DNA from: Pseudomonadota bacterium
GTDB lineage: Bacteria; Pseudomonadota; Gammaproteobacteria; Acidiferrobacterales; Acidiferrobacteraceae
Length of the DNA stretch: 15,515 nucleotides
Assembly: GCA_021795255.1 (NCBI GenBank)
Contig: JAJYPQ010000048.1
Location: 1-15,515, forward strand
Reading direction: 5' to 3'
The position numbers were made by a program, and so were the translations under genes. The notes below the pieces were generated by a model. The model had not been told where the DNA came from. It saw only the letters and a list, made by a program, of their open reading frames with translations, and searched no databases. Position 1 is the stretch's first letter. Each line of letters begins with the position of its first letter. Positions 1 to 6,615 of this stretch are shown in pieces.

Positions 1-222
1 CATGGTTCGTGGGGATCCTGAAAAGGTTTCGCGCTCAGATATCCAAGCGCTTGGTGTAACGGTCACGTCCTTGACGTCCCTATTTCGACGCCCGCACTGT
101 TCGGGAACTTACACAAGCCGCGAATGGTGCGCAAGCCTCGGCGGCCCCCTGAGGGCCACCCGCAGTGCGAGGCGAGGCGGGTTGTAGTCAGCGTTTCGCA
201 ATGATCGGCAAAAGCTTGCCCG
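1..222. other. Gene-free stretch downstream of modC
   Basis: No convincing gene is visible here. Short open frames exist but have arginine- and serine-rich, low-complexity translations typical of GC-rich non-coding DNA. A small inverted repeat, GGCCC (143-147) and GGGCC (153-157) with a 5-nt loop, lies about 70 nt past the modC stop. It could be a weak transcription stop, but has no T-tract. A CAT at 1-3 would be an ATG on the minus strand with a weak AGGA about 12 nt before it. It could be the start of a further minus-strand gene outside the window, which cannot be tested here. Confidence 0.4.
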
Positions 223-918
223 CTATATTGAATCGAGAAGCGCTTGCAAGGTGGCGCTGGCCGGGCGCGCGGTCAGCTCCTGCCAGCTGCCCCTTTGGAT
301 CACCTGCCCGTGTTCGATCGCGATCACATCGGGACACAGGGCCTTAAGGACAACGGGGTCGTGATCTACGGCGAGTAAAGTAAAACCCAGTTCTTCCTGC
401 CAAAGCGTAAGAACCGCTGTCAATTCTCGCACCAGGGGTCGATCGAGTCCCGCAAATGGCTCGTCTAGCAAGACGAGCTCGGGTTGGCGGCAGAGGGCGC
501 GCGCTATCGCGACCCGTCGCGTCTGGCCGCCCGATAGTTCGCGAGGCTGTCTCCCCCATAACTCCGCAAGTCCCAGCCGGCCTTGGATCTCTTGTACCCA
601 CGAGTCTTGTCGCCGCCGGGCGCTCGCGTTCAGAGCAAAAAGAACGTTCTCAGCCACCGAAAGGTGCGGAAATAAACGCTCCTTTTGAGTGAGGTATCCG
701 AGAGACCGCTGGTGGAGGGGCAAGGGGGGCGGGAACCATGACTGCCCGTTCCAGAGGATATGTCCCCGGTCGGGGGTTTCGAGTCCAGCAAGGCATGAGA
801 GGAGGGTGCTTTTCCCGCTACCTGAGGGCCCGAAAAGGCCAAGCCGCGAGGCCCCCACCGAAAATTCGACAGTAATGGCAAAATCTTGCCGCATCTTGAC
901 TATAGAGCAATCAAGCAC
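223..918 (-). CDS. modC: ABC transporter ATP-binding protein, ModC-like, without C-terminal regulatory domain
   Basis: Cytoplasmic ATPase that would drive uptake of molybdate or a related oxyanion through the ModB-like permease encoded just upstream. All ABC motifs are visible in the 231 residues: Walker A GPSGSGKST (30-38), Q-loop Gln78, signature LSGGQ (128-132), Walker B LVLLDE (148-153) and switch His186 in VDHD. ModC proteins are usually about 350 residues and end in a TOBE/Mop oxyanion-binding domain. This one stops right after the nucleotide-binding domain, so that domain is absent. The chosen start is GTG, overlapping the modB stop by 8 nt. An ATG eight codons later (892-894) is the alternative, and neither has a strong Shine-Dalgarno. 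ATPases of sulfate or tungstate importers look alike, so the substrate is inferred from the neighbouring permease. The ABC ATPase call itself is near certain. Confidence 0.82.
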   Translation of the reverse strand: MLDCSIVKMRQDFAITVEFSVGASRLGLFGPSGSGKSTLLSCLAGLETPDRGHILWNGQSWFPPPLPLHQRSLGYLTQKERLFPHLSVAENVLFALNASARRRQDSWVQEIQGRLGLAELWGRQPRELSGGQTRRVAIARALCRQPELVLLDEPFAGLDRPLVRELTAVLTLWQEELGFTLLAVDHDPVVLKALCPDVIAIEHGQVIQRGSWQELTARPASATLQALLDSI

Positions 919-1663
919 GGCGGCGTTTGCGGGAAAAGAAATGCAAGGCCCAGGGCAGCGGGAGCGCCGATAATAAAAAGACTACGAGTAGCGGCAAGAC
1001 CGCAGGAAGCCCCTGGTCTTGCAAGTTGACCCAGAGCTGCACCGGCATGCCATGCGGATAGTAGGAGGTGACCATGATGGCACCGAACTCGCCCAAGGCC
1101 CGCACCCAGGCCACGCTCGCCGCCGTCGCAAGCCCGAGACCTGCGAGCGGTAGCGTGATCCGCCGAAACACCTCAAAGGTCGTAAGCCCCAAGAGCGCCC
1201 CGCTTTGCTCCAGTTCATGCGGCACCCCTTCGAAGGCCGCCGTGGCCGCAAGCAGGTAGTAACCAAGGCTCGCATAGACCTGGGTGGCCATAAAGGCCGC
1301 AGCGCTATTGCTGGTTGGGAGGCCAAGACGCAGCAGCGCGCCGCCCAAAGGGGTCCCTGGGCCGAATGCCAAGATGAGCAAAAGCCCCAGCGCTAAAGGC
1401 GGCATGAGCACAGACAGAAGTACGACAGCTTCAAAGGCAGAGCGCAGGGGCTCTGGTGCCGAGCGCAACGACCACGCAAGCGGGGTGCCGGCGAGCACGA
1501 CTAGGACGAGGGCAAGCCCAGTGAGACTAAAGGAGGTCGCAAGCGCCGAGCCAATATGGCTACTATGCCAGTGCCAGCGACCGATCGGCGCGACCAGCCC
1601 AAAAAGCGGATACAGCAAGATCACCGTGGCTATCGCGAACGCGAGCCCTGTTCGCCGCCGCAC
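911..1663 (-). CDS. modB: Molybdate/tungstate/sulfate-class ABC transporter permease, ModB-like
   Basis: Inner-membrane permease of an oxyanion importer. The 250 residues are mostly hydrophobic, with about six predicted membrane segments. The cytoplasmic EAA loop that docks on the ATPase is at about 141-173 (AAFEGVPHELEQSGALLG, ending in ITLPLAG). A RALGEFGAIMV stretch follows that is typical of the ModB/CysT group. The start is GTG at 1661-1663, 8 nt after the stop of the AIM24 gene. A longer TTG frame to 1747 would overlap the AIM24 coding sequence by about 75 nt and add a hydrophilic leader, so I reject it. The weak ribosome site suggests translational coupling to the upstream gene. The stop overlaps the modC start by 8 nt. 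No ModA-type binding protein is present in the window. Tungstate or sulfate remain possible substrates. Confidence 0.78.
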   Translation of the reverse strand: MRRRTGLAFAIATVILLYPLFGLVAPIGRWHWHSSHIGSALATSFSLTGLALVLVVLAGTPLAWSLRSAPEPLRSAFEAVVLLSVLMPPLALGLLLILAFGPGTPLGGALLRLGLPTSNSAAAFMATQVYASLGYYLLAATAAFEGVPHELEQSGALLGLTTFEVFRRITLPLAGLGLATAASVAWVRALGEFGAIMVTSYYPHGMPVQLWVNLQDQGLPAVLPLLVVFLLSALPLPWALHFFSRKRRRA

Positions 1664-1671
1664 GTTCGGGC

Positions 1672-2370
1672 TTACGCTTCGACTGCGAGCGTTGGTATAT
1701 ACATCGACTGGATCCCCACTCGGCCTGGGCCCGTGAGGCGATTCCAAAAGAACGAGGCGGCACTGCCAAAGAGGCCGGAACTGAGACTTTGCGTCAAGGT
1801 CTTCATGCCAACATCAGGATCCTTATAGAGCCAACCGCCGGGTTCGAGATCGATCGATTCGCCGGGACCCAGCACGATCTCAAAGACGTTGCCAAAGCCA
1901 TGGATCCAGACGATCCCCGCCGTCGCCCCAGCGCGAAATTGATCCACAATGATGCTATTGCCGCCAAAGACCCAGTTCATAATGCCCTTGATGCGCGTGA
2001 CCGAGTAGGAGACTTGGTCTGTGGCTGCGAGATACTGATGTTCACGCACATCAATGGCCTGACCTGGTTCGAGATGGATCGGGACGATTTGGCCGGCGCC
2101 ATCGCGGCTGACGGCAATCTGTCCAGGTCCGGTCGCGGAGGTCAAAAGGATTGGCATGCCGCTGATGGCCCGCTTTAAGAGCCCCTTCACGGCCTTTACG
2201 CCAATGCGCGTAGACGGGCTCTTCCACAAGAGGATGTGATGCTCAAAAAATATCGGCGTAGAGGAAAGTACCACCTGCAAGACCGGGACAAGCTCGCCTT
2301 CTATGTGGTATCTGACACCCGCGAACGACTCGTCGCGCACGAGCGTTTTTTTGAGAACCGGCTCCGACAT
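1672..2370 (-). CDS. AIM24 family protein (TIGR00266/DUF124-like)
   Basis: The protein is 232 residues of beta-rich, repeated sheet-like segments without signal peptide or clear membrane helices. Motifs fit the AIM24/DUF124 family: a GPGQIAVSRDGAG stretch near residue 81, later LGPGESIDLEPGGWLY, and many Gly-turn-hydrophobic strands. The bacterial function of this family is not established; the name comes from a yeast mitochondrial protein. The start is ATG at 2368-2370, with AAGGGGGC seven to eight nt upstream. A more upstream ATG (2401-2403) would lie at about the predicted transcription start of the promoter at 2406-2434, and so is unlikely. It is the first gene of a tight operon with modB and modC, which is unexpected for this family and may hint at a role linked to the transporter. 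The family call is from pattern recognition. Confidence 0.75.
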   Translation of the reverse strand: MSEPVLKKTLVRDESFAGVRYHIEGELVPVLQVVLSSTPIFFEHHILLWKSPSTRIGVKAVKGLLKRAISGMPILLTSATGPGQIAVSRDGAGQIVPIHLEPGQAIDVREHQYLAATDQVSYSVTRIKGIMNWVFGGNSIIVDQFRAGATAGIVWIHGFGNVFEIVLGPGESIDLEPGGWLYKDPDVGMKTLTQSLSSGLFGSAASFFWNRLTGPGRVGIQSMYIPTLAVEA

Positions 2371-2405
2371 CGCTTGCCCCCTTGGTTCTTGTGCGACCGC
2401 CATCG

Positions 2406-2434
2406 CTTATAACATAGGCCTGCTTTGCAGCCAA
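2406..2434 (-). promoter_or_regulatory. Sigma-70-like promoter of the AIM24-modBC operon
   Basis: Read on the minus strand, TTGGCT (2434 to 2429) is followed after exactly 17 nt by TATAAG (2411 to 2406), 4/6 and 5/6 matches to consensus. Transcription would begin near 2399, giving a leader of about 30 nt before the AIM24 ATG at 2370. This supports that start over the ATG at 2403. Confidence 0.6.
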
Positions 2435-2445
2435 GGATAGGTAAA

Positions 2446-2482
2446 TAAGGTCCCGGGGCCCTATCTGGGCCCCGGGACCTTA
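2446..2482 (-). terminator. Perfect 16-bp hairpin behind gstA
   Basis: The arms TAAGGTCCCGGGGCCC (2446-2461) and its exact reverse complement (2467-2482) enclose a 5-nt loop, starting 9 nt after the gstA stop codon. On the minus strand it is followed by TTTACC, so the T-tract is short. The stem is very stable and placed as expected for an intrinsic terminator separating gstA from the next operon. By symmetry it could also act on plus-strand transcripts. Confidence 0.75.
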
Positions 2483-2491
2483 CGGGGGAGA

Positions 2492-3100
2492 TTACTTGAT
2501 AAGGCCCTCGCTTTTCATGGCCTTTACGACCGCTGGGCGAGCGCGCACGCGGGCCAGATAGTCGGTGAGGTGTGGCCAGGGGCTCAGGTCGATTTTGACA
2601 TGGTGGGACCAGCCCAGTACGGTGCTTAGGTAGGCATCGGGTGCCGTGAAGGCTTGGCCCGCGAGGTAGGGCTGTTTGCTTAGGGTATCGGATAGGAAAC
2701 TAAAACGTCGGCCAAGAAGCTTTGTGTGCTGTTCTTTGGTTTGGGCTGGCGTGTCCGGCCGCCAAAACGGCGAATACTGTTTGTGGACCTCGGTGGCAAT
2801 GAAATTAAGCCACTCCATTTGCCGATAACGTTCGAGGCTACCGGCCGCCGCCATGAGCTGCAAATCCTTTTTTTGGTCGCTGAGATATTGCAAGACGACC
2901 CCGACCTCGGTCAGTACGTCCCCGCTGTCTAGTTGCAGCGCCGGTACGTACCCTTTGGGGTTGATTTTCGTATAATCATCGCCATGCTCCGTTTTATGGG
3001 TCGCAAGATCGACCCTCTCGAGAGCACAGGGAAGCCCCGTTTCTTCGACGAGGATGTGGGCGGCGAGGGAACAAGCGCCGGGGGCAAAAAACAGTTTCAT
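2492..3100 (-). CDS. gst: Glutathione S-transferase, beta class (GstA-like)
   Basis: Cytoplasmic enzyme expected to conjugate or transfer glutathione to electrophiles, often linked to oxidative or xenobiotic stress. The 202-residue product matches E. coli GstA (201 aa) nearly end to end from memory. It starts MKLFFAPGAC with the beta-class catalytic Cys10. It has the cis-proline segment NPKGYVPAL (47-55) and a TE pair at 64-65. It also has WLNFIATEVHK with His106, matching the conserved His106 of the E. coli enzyme, and the helical C-terminal domain. The start is ATG 3098-3100 with AGGAG 7 nt upstream; an in-frame GTG nine codons earlier is less likely. It has its own leader with a dyad (3156-3185) and ends at a strong hairpin, so it appears monocistronic. 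The same leader recurs, diverged, at 6582-6718. Confidence 0.93.
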   Translation of the reverse strand: MKLFFAPGACSLAAHILVEETGLPCALERVDLATHKTEHGDDYTKINPKGYVPALQLDSGDVLTEVGVVLQYLSDQKKDLQLMAAAGSLERYRQMEWLNFIATEVHKQYSPFWRPDTPAQTKEQHTKLLGRRFSFLSDTLSKQPYLAGQAFTAPDAYLSTVLGWSHHVKIDLSPWPHLTDYLARVRARPAVVKAMKSEGLIK

Positions 3101-3103
3101 GTG

Positions 3104-3222
3104 CGATCTCCTGTCCATGGTGGGCACCTATTGTCACAGGTTTTGTCTCCTAAACACCATACCGTGTCGGGATAGAAAGTATGGTAGGGAACCCCCGTTG
3201 CCAATAACTTCTAAGGGAAGTA
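3104..3222 (-). repeat. Copy 1 of a ~115-bp leader repeat (gst promoter region)
   Basis: This segment, immediately upstream of gst, recurs in the same orientation at 6582-6718. Shared blocks in minus-strand order include ACCATACTTTCTA, CCCGACACGGTATGGTGTTT, AGGAGA and CCTGTGACAATAGGT, followed by CCATGGACNGGAGATC. Beyond the gst start codon and beyond about 3222 the two copies no longer align. It contains a candidate promoter, the 30-bp dyad and an extra Shine-Dalgarno followed by GTG (3135-3137), distinct from the gst start. Confidence 0.8.
3156..3185. promoter_or_regulatory. Inverted repeat, candidate operator of gst
   Basis: ACCATAC (3156-3162) and GTATGGT (3179-3185) form a perfect 7-bp inverted repeat with a 16-nt spacer. 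On the minus strand it sits just upstream of an AGGAG (3151 to 3147). A weak -35/-10 pair can be placed over it: TTGGCA, 17 nt, then TACTTT inside the first arm. Conservation in the second copy at 6635-6664 suggests a protein binding site, though an RNA hairpin is possible. No regulator is identified. Confidence 0.45.
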
Positions 3223-3545
3223 CCAAAGGGAGGCGCAGCCGCGACCGGCGTTGACGCGCCCCAGTTTCGTACATGCAGCAGCCGCAGAAAAGCCACAAAA
3301 TGTTGCGTCTTGGCCTAACGGAATCGGCCAAGGTATGGCCGGTAATGCCACAGCCTTGAGATGGCGTTCTTTCGACACGTTGGACGCTCTTTAAAATAAG
3401 TGAAATGCGTTTGAACCGGCATTTCCTGTGCGCAAATATTCGCACCTTGCGTGAGAAACTCCATAGAGGGTATAGGTGCGGCCAATTTCAGGCCTAAGAT
3501 AAAGGGTCCCGTAAGTGCTTAGCGGAGATAGAGCGCCGAATCTAG
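3223..3545. other. Gene-free stretch between gst leader and gene remnant
   Basis: I see no supportable gene. A minus-strand open frame through here translates to a Cys/Arg-rich sequence without domain-like features, and its end reads through the gst leader repeat. A small inverted repeat TTGGCC/GGCCAA lies near 3308-3329. The segment is likely intergenic DNA for divergent transcription. Confidence 0.4.
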
Positions 3546-3826
3546 GGCGTTATCCCTGGTCCTCAGGCAGCTGAGATTCTGGGGCTTTCCCCCTCAAAAG
3601 ACCGCAAAACGGCTCGTGCGTTGGACGCGGTCGGGCCGGTTGTCGCGCGCGTCAGGGTTTGTGTGTGCCGGCTCCATTTGAGGTCAACAACACCGCAGTG
3701 GCGCTCGACGATCCGTGGATTATCGCCAAGCGGTTTTATGCGCCGTATGACATCAGCGGCTGGACCGTTGCGGGATCCGGAGGTATCCGATCTTTTGATC
3801 CGAAATACAGAGGCTATACTGAATAG
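3546..3826 (+). pseudogene. Unrecognised frameshifted gene remnant
   Basis: Two frames with protein-like composition abut at a short GT repeat (TTTGTGTGTGCC, about 3658-3669). The first, from 3546, reads GPQAAEILGLSPSKDRK and continues to ARVRVCV. The second carries on with PAPFEVNNTAVALDDPW, KRFYAPYDISGW and SFDPKYRGYTE to a TAG at 3824-3826. Removing one GT unit would join them into a single frame of about 92 residues. No good ATG or ribosome site is visible: a TAG at 3543 blocks the frame upstream, and only TTG (3621) or GTG (3665) exist inside. I do not recognise the family. The alternative is a real short gene starting at GTG 3665 (53 aa). Composition is more balanced than in the opposite-strand frame, which is why I think the plus strand is or was coding. 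Confidence 0.35.
3815..3820 (+). promoter_or_regulatory. Possible -10 box upstream of the GAF-GGDEF-EAL gene
   Basis: TATACT (5/6 to consensus) lies about 130 nt before the chosen ATG. A TTGATC occurs 14 nt before it, which is too close, and no good -35 exists at 16-18 nt. It is only a weak candidate. Confidence 0.2.
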
Positions 3827-3949
3827 GAGCAGTGAACGCGCGACCGGGAGGAGCTCTTCCAGACGTCTTGGTAGTTTGGGATCGTGTGCGCAGCGGTGGG
3901 GTCTGCCGGGGCGCGCGGATACCGGTCCAGGCAGTCTGGTCGTGTTGAT

Positions 3950-5788
3950 ATGGCACAACCATCACTATCATATAGTCCCGCGCCGATACCGGCCTTCGAA
4001 GCCGAACGCCTGCAGGAGCTCTACACGCTGAAGCTGCTCGATACCGCGGCGGAGGAGCGTTTCGACCGGTACACCCGCCTGACCGCCAATTTGTTTGAGG
4101 TGCCCATAGTCCTGGTATCCCTGGTGGACAAGGAACGTCAGTGGTTCAAGTCCGCGTGCGGGCTTTCGGCCACGGAAACTTCCCGGGATCTCGCGTTGTG
4201 TGCCCATGCCATTCTCGAACCGGAGATGCTGGTGGTGCCGGACACACGGAAGGATCCGCGTTTTTCCGGGAACCCGCTGGTGGTTAGCGCACCGCACATT
4301 CGTTTTTATGCGGGCACTGTGCTGCGTGGACCGACTGGACAACCGATGGGCACTTTGTGCCTGATTGATCATCAGCCCCGCGACTTGGGGGTACGGGAAT
4401 GCGGCCGCTTACGTGAGATAGGCCGCCTGGTCGAGCACGAATTACAGCATAATTGGCAGGTAGAGGAACTGCGCCAGCAGATCGAGCGTACGGCGTATTA
4501 CGATCCGCTGACCGAGTTACCTAACCGTCGTCTCGTGCGGGATCGCCTGCATCAGGCCGTTCTGGCCGGAAAGAAAAATGCTCAGCGATTGGTGGTGATG
4601 TTCCTAAACATCGAGCGCTTCGGTGATTTGAACAGCGTGCTCGGACATGTAGCGGGCGATGCGATCCTGAAAGAAGTGGCGTGCCGGCTACGTGACGCGA
4701 TCGACCCAGCGTGGACCGTCGGCCATTGGCAGGATGACCAGTTCGTGGTGCTGGCGCACAGTCTGTCAGCCCGGGTCGATCCCGCGATCATCGTCAAACC
4801 GCTCCTTACGGTATTTCAGACGCCCTTCCATGTAGGTGCGGTCGCCTATCCTCTGGCTGTACGGATTGGGGCGAGCACGTACCCGGAGGACGGGCATGAT
4901 CCTGATTCGTTGCTCGAGAAGGCGACCGCGGTGCTGCGCGTGTTACCCGTAGGCAATATGTCGACGTACCGTTTCTATACCCAGGACATTGATCGGGATA
5001 TGACGCGTCGCTTCGATCTGGAAGGGCGGCTGCGCCAGGCGATCGAACGCAATCAGTTACATTTGGTGTATCAGCCCAAGGTGGCTTTGCACACCGGAAA
5101 GATCAGCGGGATGGAGGCTCTGTTGCGTTGGACAGAGCCGGAACTTGGACCCGTTTCGCCCGCTGAATTTATTCCGATCGCTGAGCAATCCGGCCTCATC
5201 CTGGCGCTCGGGGACTGGGTCATCCGCGCGGCCTGCCAGCAGAATCAACGCTGGCAACAATCCGGGATGCGCCCGTTACCCATCGCGGTGAATCTGACCA
5301 GCGCGCAACTGCGGCAGCCACACTTCAAGGCCTGGATCCGCGAGGTGCTGGCCGAAACCGCTCTCGAGGCCCGATACCTGAATCTGGAAATCACGGAAGG
5401 AACCCTGATTGACAACATTGAAGAGACGATCCAGAACATGCATGCGGCCAGCGAACTGGGCGTGCATTTTTCGATTGACGACTTCGGCACGGGTTATTCG
5501 TCCCTGAGTTACCTGAAACGGCTGCCCCTACACACGTTCAAGGTGGACAAGAGCTTCGTAGACGAAATGACAAGCAACATCAACGATGCCACAATTGCCC
5601 AGGCCCTCATTGCCATGGCGCACAGCCTGAATCTGAACGTGGTGGCCGAAGGCGTTGAAAAGCCCGAGCAACTGGTCTACTTGCGCGCTTATCACTGCGA
5701 CGAAATTCAAGGTTACCTGTTCAGTCACCCTCTCCTGCCGCATGAATTTGCGCAATGGGTTGCTGAGGATCGGCATCTACCGCTGTAA
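3950..5788 (+). CDS. GAF-GGDEF-EAL protein, predicted c-di-GMP phosphodiesterase
   Basis: The 612-residue cytoplasmic protein has no membrane segment. Residues ~20-165 form a GAF sensor domain (VPIVLVSLVDKERQWFK, LCAHAI, FYAGTVLRGPTGQPMGTLCLID). Residues ~185-345 form a GGDEF domain entered by YYDPLTELPNRR. Residues ~365-600 form an EAL domain. The GGDEF signature reads QDDQF (261-265), and the metal-site LDID-type motif reads LNIERF, so cyclase activity is unlikely. The EAL domain keeps E389-A390-L391, VNLTSAQL, LEITEG, DDFGTGYSS (510-518), FKVDKSF, VVAEGVE and QGYLF, so c-di-GMP hydrolysis is likely. The degenerate GGDEF may bind GTP or be structural. ATG 3950 was chosen because the GAF core begins soon after it; a GTG at 3884 in the same frame gives 22 more unstructured residues. 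Neither has a clear Shine-Dalgarno. The gene stands alone. Confidence 0.92.
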   Translation: MAQPSLSYSPAPIPAFEAERLQELYTLKLLDTAAEERFDRYTRLTANLFEVPIVLVSLVDKERQWFKSACGLSATETSRDLALCAHAILEPEMLVVPDTRKDPRFSGNPLVVSAPHIRFYAGTVLRGPTGQPMGTLCLIDHQPRDLGVRECGRLREIGRLVEHELQHNWQVEELRQQIERTAYYDPLTELPNRRLVRDRLHQAVLAGKKNAQRLVVMFLNIERFGDLNSVLGHVAGDAILKEVACRLRDAIDPAWTVGHWQDDQFVVLAHSLSARVDPAIIVKPLLTVFQTPFHVGAVAYPLAVRIGASTYPEDGHDPDSLLEKATAVLRVLPVGNMSTYRFYTQDIDRDMTRRFDLEGRLRQAIERNQLHLVYQPKVALHTGKISGMEALLRWTEPELGPVSPAEFIPIAEQSGLILALGDWVIRAACQQNQRWQQSGMRPLPIAVNLTSAQLRQPHFKAWIREVLAETALEARYLNLEITEGTLIDNIEETIQNMHAASELGVHFSIDDFGTGYSSLSYLKRLPLHTFKVDKSFVDEMTSNINDATIAQALIAMAHSLNLNVVAEGVEKPEQLVYLRAYHCDEIQGYLFSHPLLPHEFAQWVAEDRHLPL

Positions 5789-6459
5789 CGTGCCCCTCTG
5801 GAGGTCGACTTACGTGTCCTCGGCCTGCCTTGAGGCCTGCCGCCTTGTCAGCCATTGCGGCCGTTAGAATCGGCATCGACATAGACAGAGGAGTATCCGC
5901 AAGAGATATTAGCTTAAAAAGGGCAGTTGACCGTCCCCCATTTCCCTCCATCCGGCCACCAATAAGGCGGCTGGATGGATTCGTGTTCGCAGAATTTCAC
6001 GAACATGCGCTTCAGGATAAGCGTGAGCCGCTCCGTACTAGTCAACGGCAGGGGACTTCAGGGAGCTTAGCAAGGTCGCCAAATGCGTGAGCCCCGCTTG
6101 AATCGTCGCCTGTTTCGGGTGTTGGCGACTGCCATTTGGCCACCATGCTGGGTCTTGGTAGTGGCGCCGTGTGACACGAGCGGCCGACTCGGTATTGCTT
6201 CGTGGTGTTTGTGAGGATTTAGGAACTGCACGAAAAGATCTCACCCGTTATAAGCAAGCGCCACGGGGCTTGCCGTGAGGCGGCAGCGTTTGAGGTCGTG
6301 ATTCATAAAGCCATCCCGGTCGGGTAGAGCGACGCATTACCGAGCCGCTGTCCCTAAGAATCGGCCACGAAAGTCGCTCACCCGTCTGTAGGCGTTTAAG
6401 CAACCCGCCTGTTCCCCCTATGACAGACTGGGCTTCCCATGAAAGGGTAGGAGTTCGGA
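5789..6459. other. Long decayed stretch with unrecognised coding fragments
   Basis: No intact gene is supported over about 670 bases. Near the start GGCCT (5822-5826) and AGGCC (5833-5837) form a small hairpin that could end the upstream gene, without a T-tract. On the minus strand one frame reads, from about 6233 down to 5935, pieces with protein-like composition (VQFLNPHKHHEAIPSRPL, then RLTLILKRMFVKFCEHE and IQPPYWWPDGGKWG). They are separated by two stops (near 6070 and 6061). I cannot assign them. A hairpin CACGG/CCGTG lies at 6262-6277. The IS66 tail next door suggests debris of past insertion and deletion. Confidence 0.35.
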
Positions 6460-6615
6460 TCAGTGCTTAGGGAGCCGGATGGGGAGTTTCTCGAGGACAT
6501 TGCCGAGATGCGCGAAGGGATCGATATTGTTGAGCTTGGATCTCTCGATTAAGGTATAGATGGTAGCGGCGTCCTCGCTTGGGATCTCCGGTCCATGGGG
6601 GATACCTATTGTCAC
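6460..6615 (-). pseudogene. IS66-family transposase C-terminal remnant fused to gst-type leader
   Basis: Read on the minus strand, an open frame of 51 codons runs from GTG (6613-6615) to TGA (6460-6462). Its last ~38 residues, DAATIYTLIERSKLNNIDPF then AHLGNVLEKL, match the conserved C-terminal tail of IS66 TnpC transposases as I know it (AAIYSLIETAKLNGxDPxAxLxxVL). The rest of the transposase, including the catalytic DDE core, is missing. The first ~12 codons come from the duplicated gst leader, which ends about 6582. An AGGAG sits 9 nt before the GTG, so a chimeric small protein could be translated, but function is doubtful. The canonical ending after the VL segment is altered (PIRLPKH). 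I am confident of the IS66 origin and not of expression. Confidence 0.7.

Noticed and set aside
2..347. Short plus-strand open frames at the left edge
   Set aside because: Low-complexity Arg/Ser-rich translations, no ribosome sites, partly antisense to modC.
1284..1736. 150-codon plus-strand open frame over modB
   Set aside because: Antisense to a recognisable permease; arginine/serine-rich translation without motifs.
1664..1747. Longer modB start at a TTG (1745-1747)
   Set aside because: Would overlap AIM24 coding DNA by about 75 nt, has no ribosome site and adds a hydrophilic leader before the first membrane segment.
1789..2178. 129-codon plus-strand open frame over the AIM24 gene
   Set aside because: Antisense to the AIM24 gene, which has a promoter, ribosome site and family motifs.
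3134..3445. Minus-strand open frame whose end resembles that of another at 6612-6860 (SLPYFL, VFRR)
   Set aside because: The shared C-terminus arises because both frames run through the duplicated leader DNA. The copies diverge and one has a 17-bp insertion, so this is not evidence of a protein family.
3563..3958. 131-codon minus-strand open frame upstream of the GAF-GGDEF-EAL gene
   Set aside because: No good start or ribosome site, and its translation is less protein-like than the two plus-strand frames over the same DNA. Kept only as an alternative to the remnant at 3546-3826.
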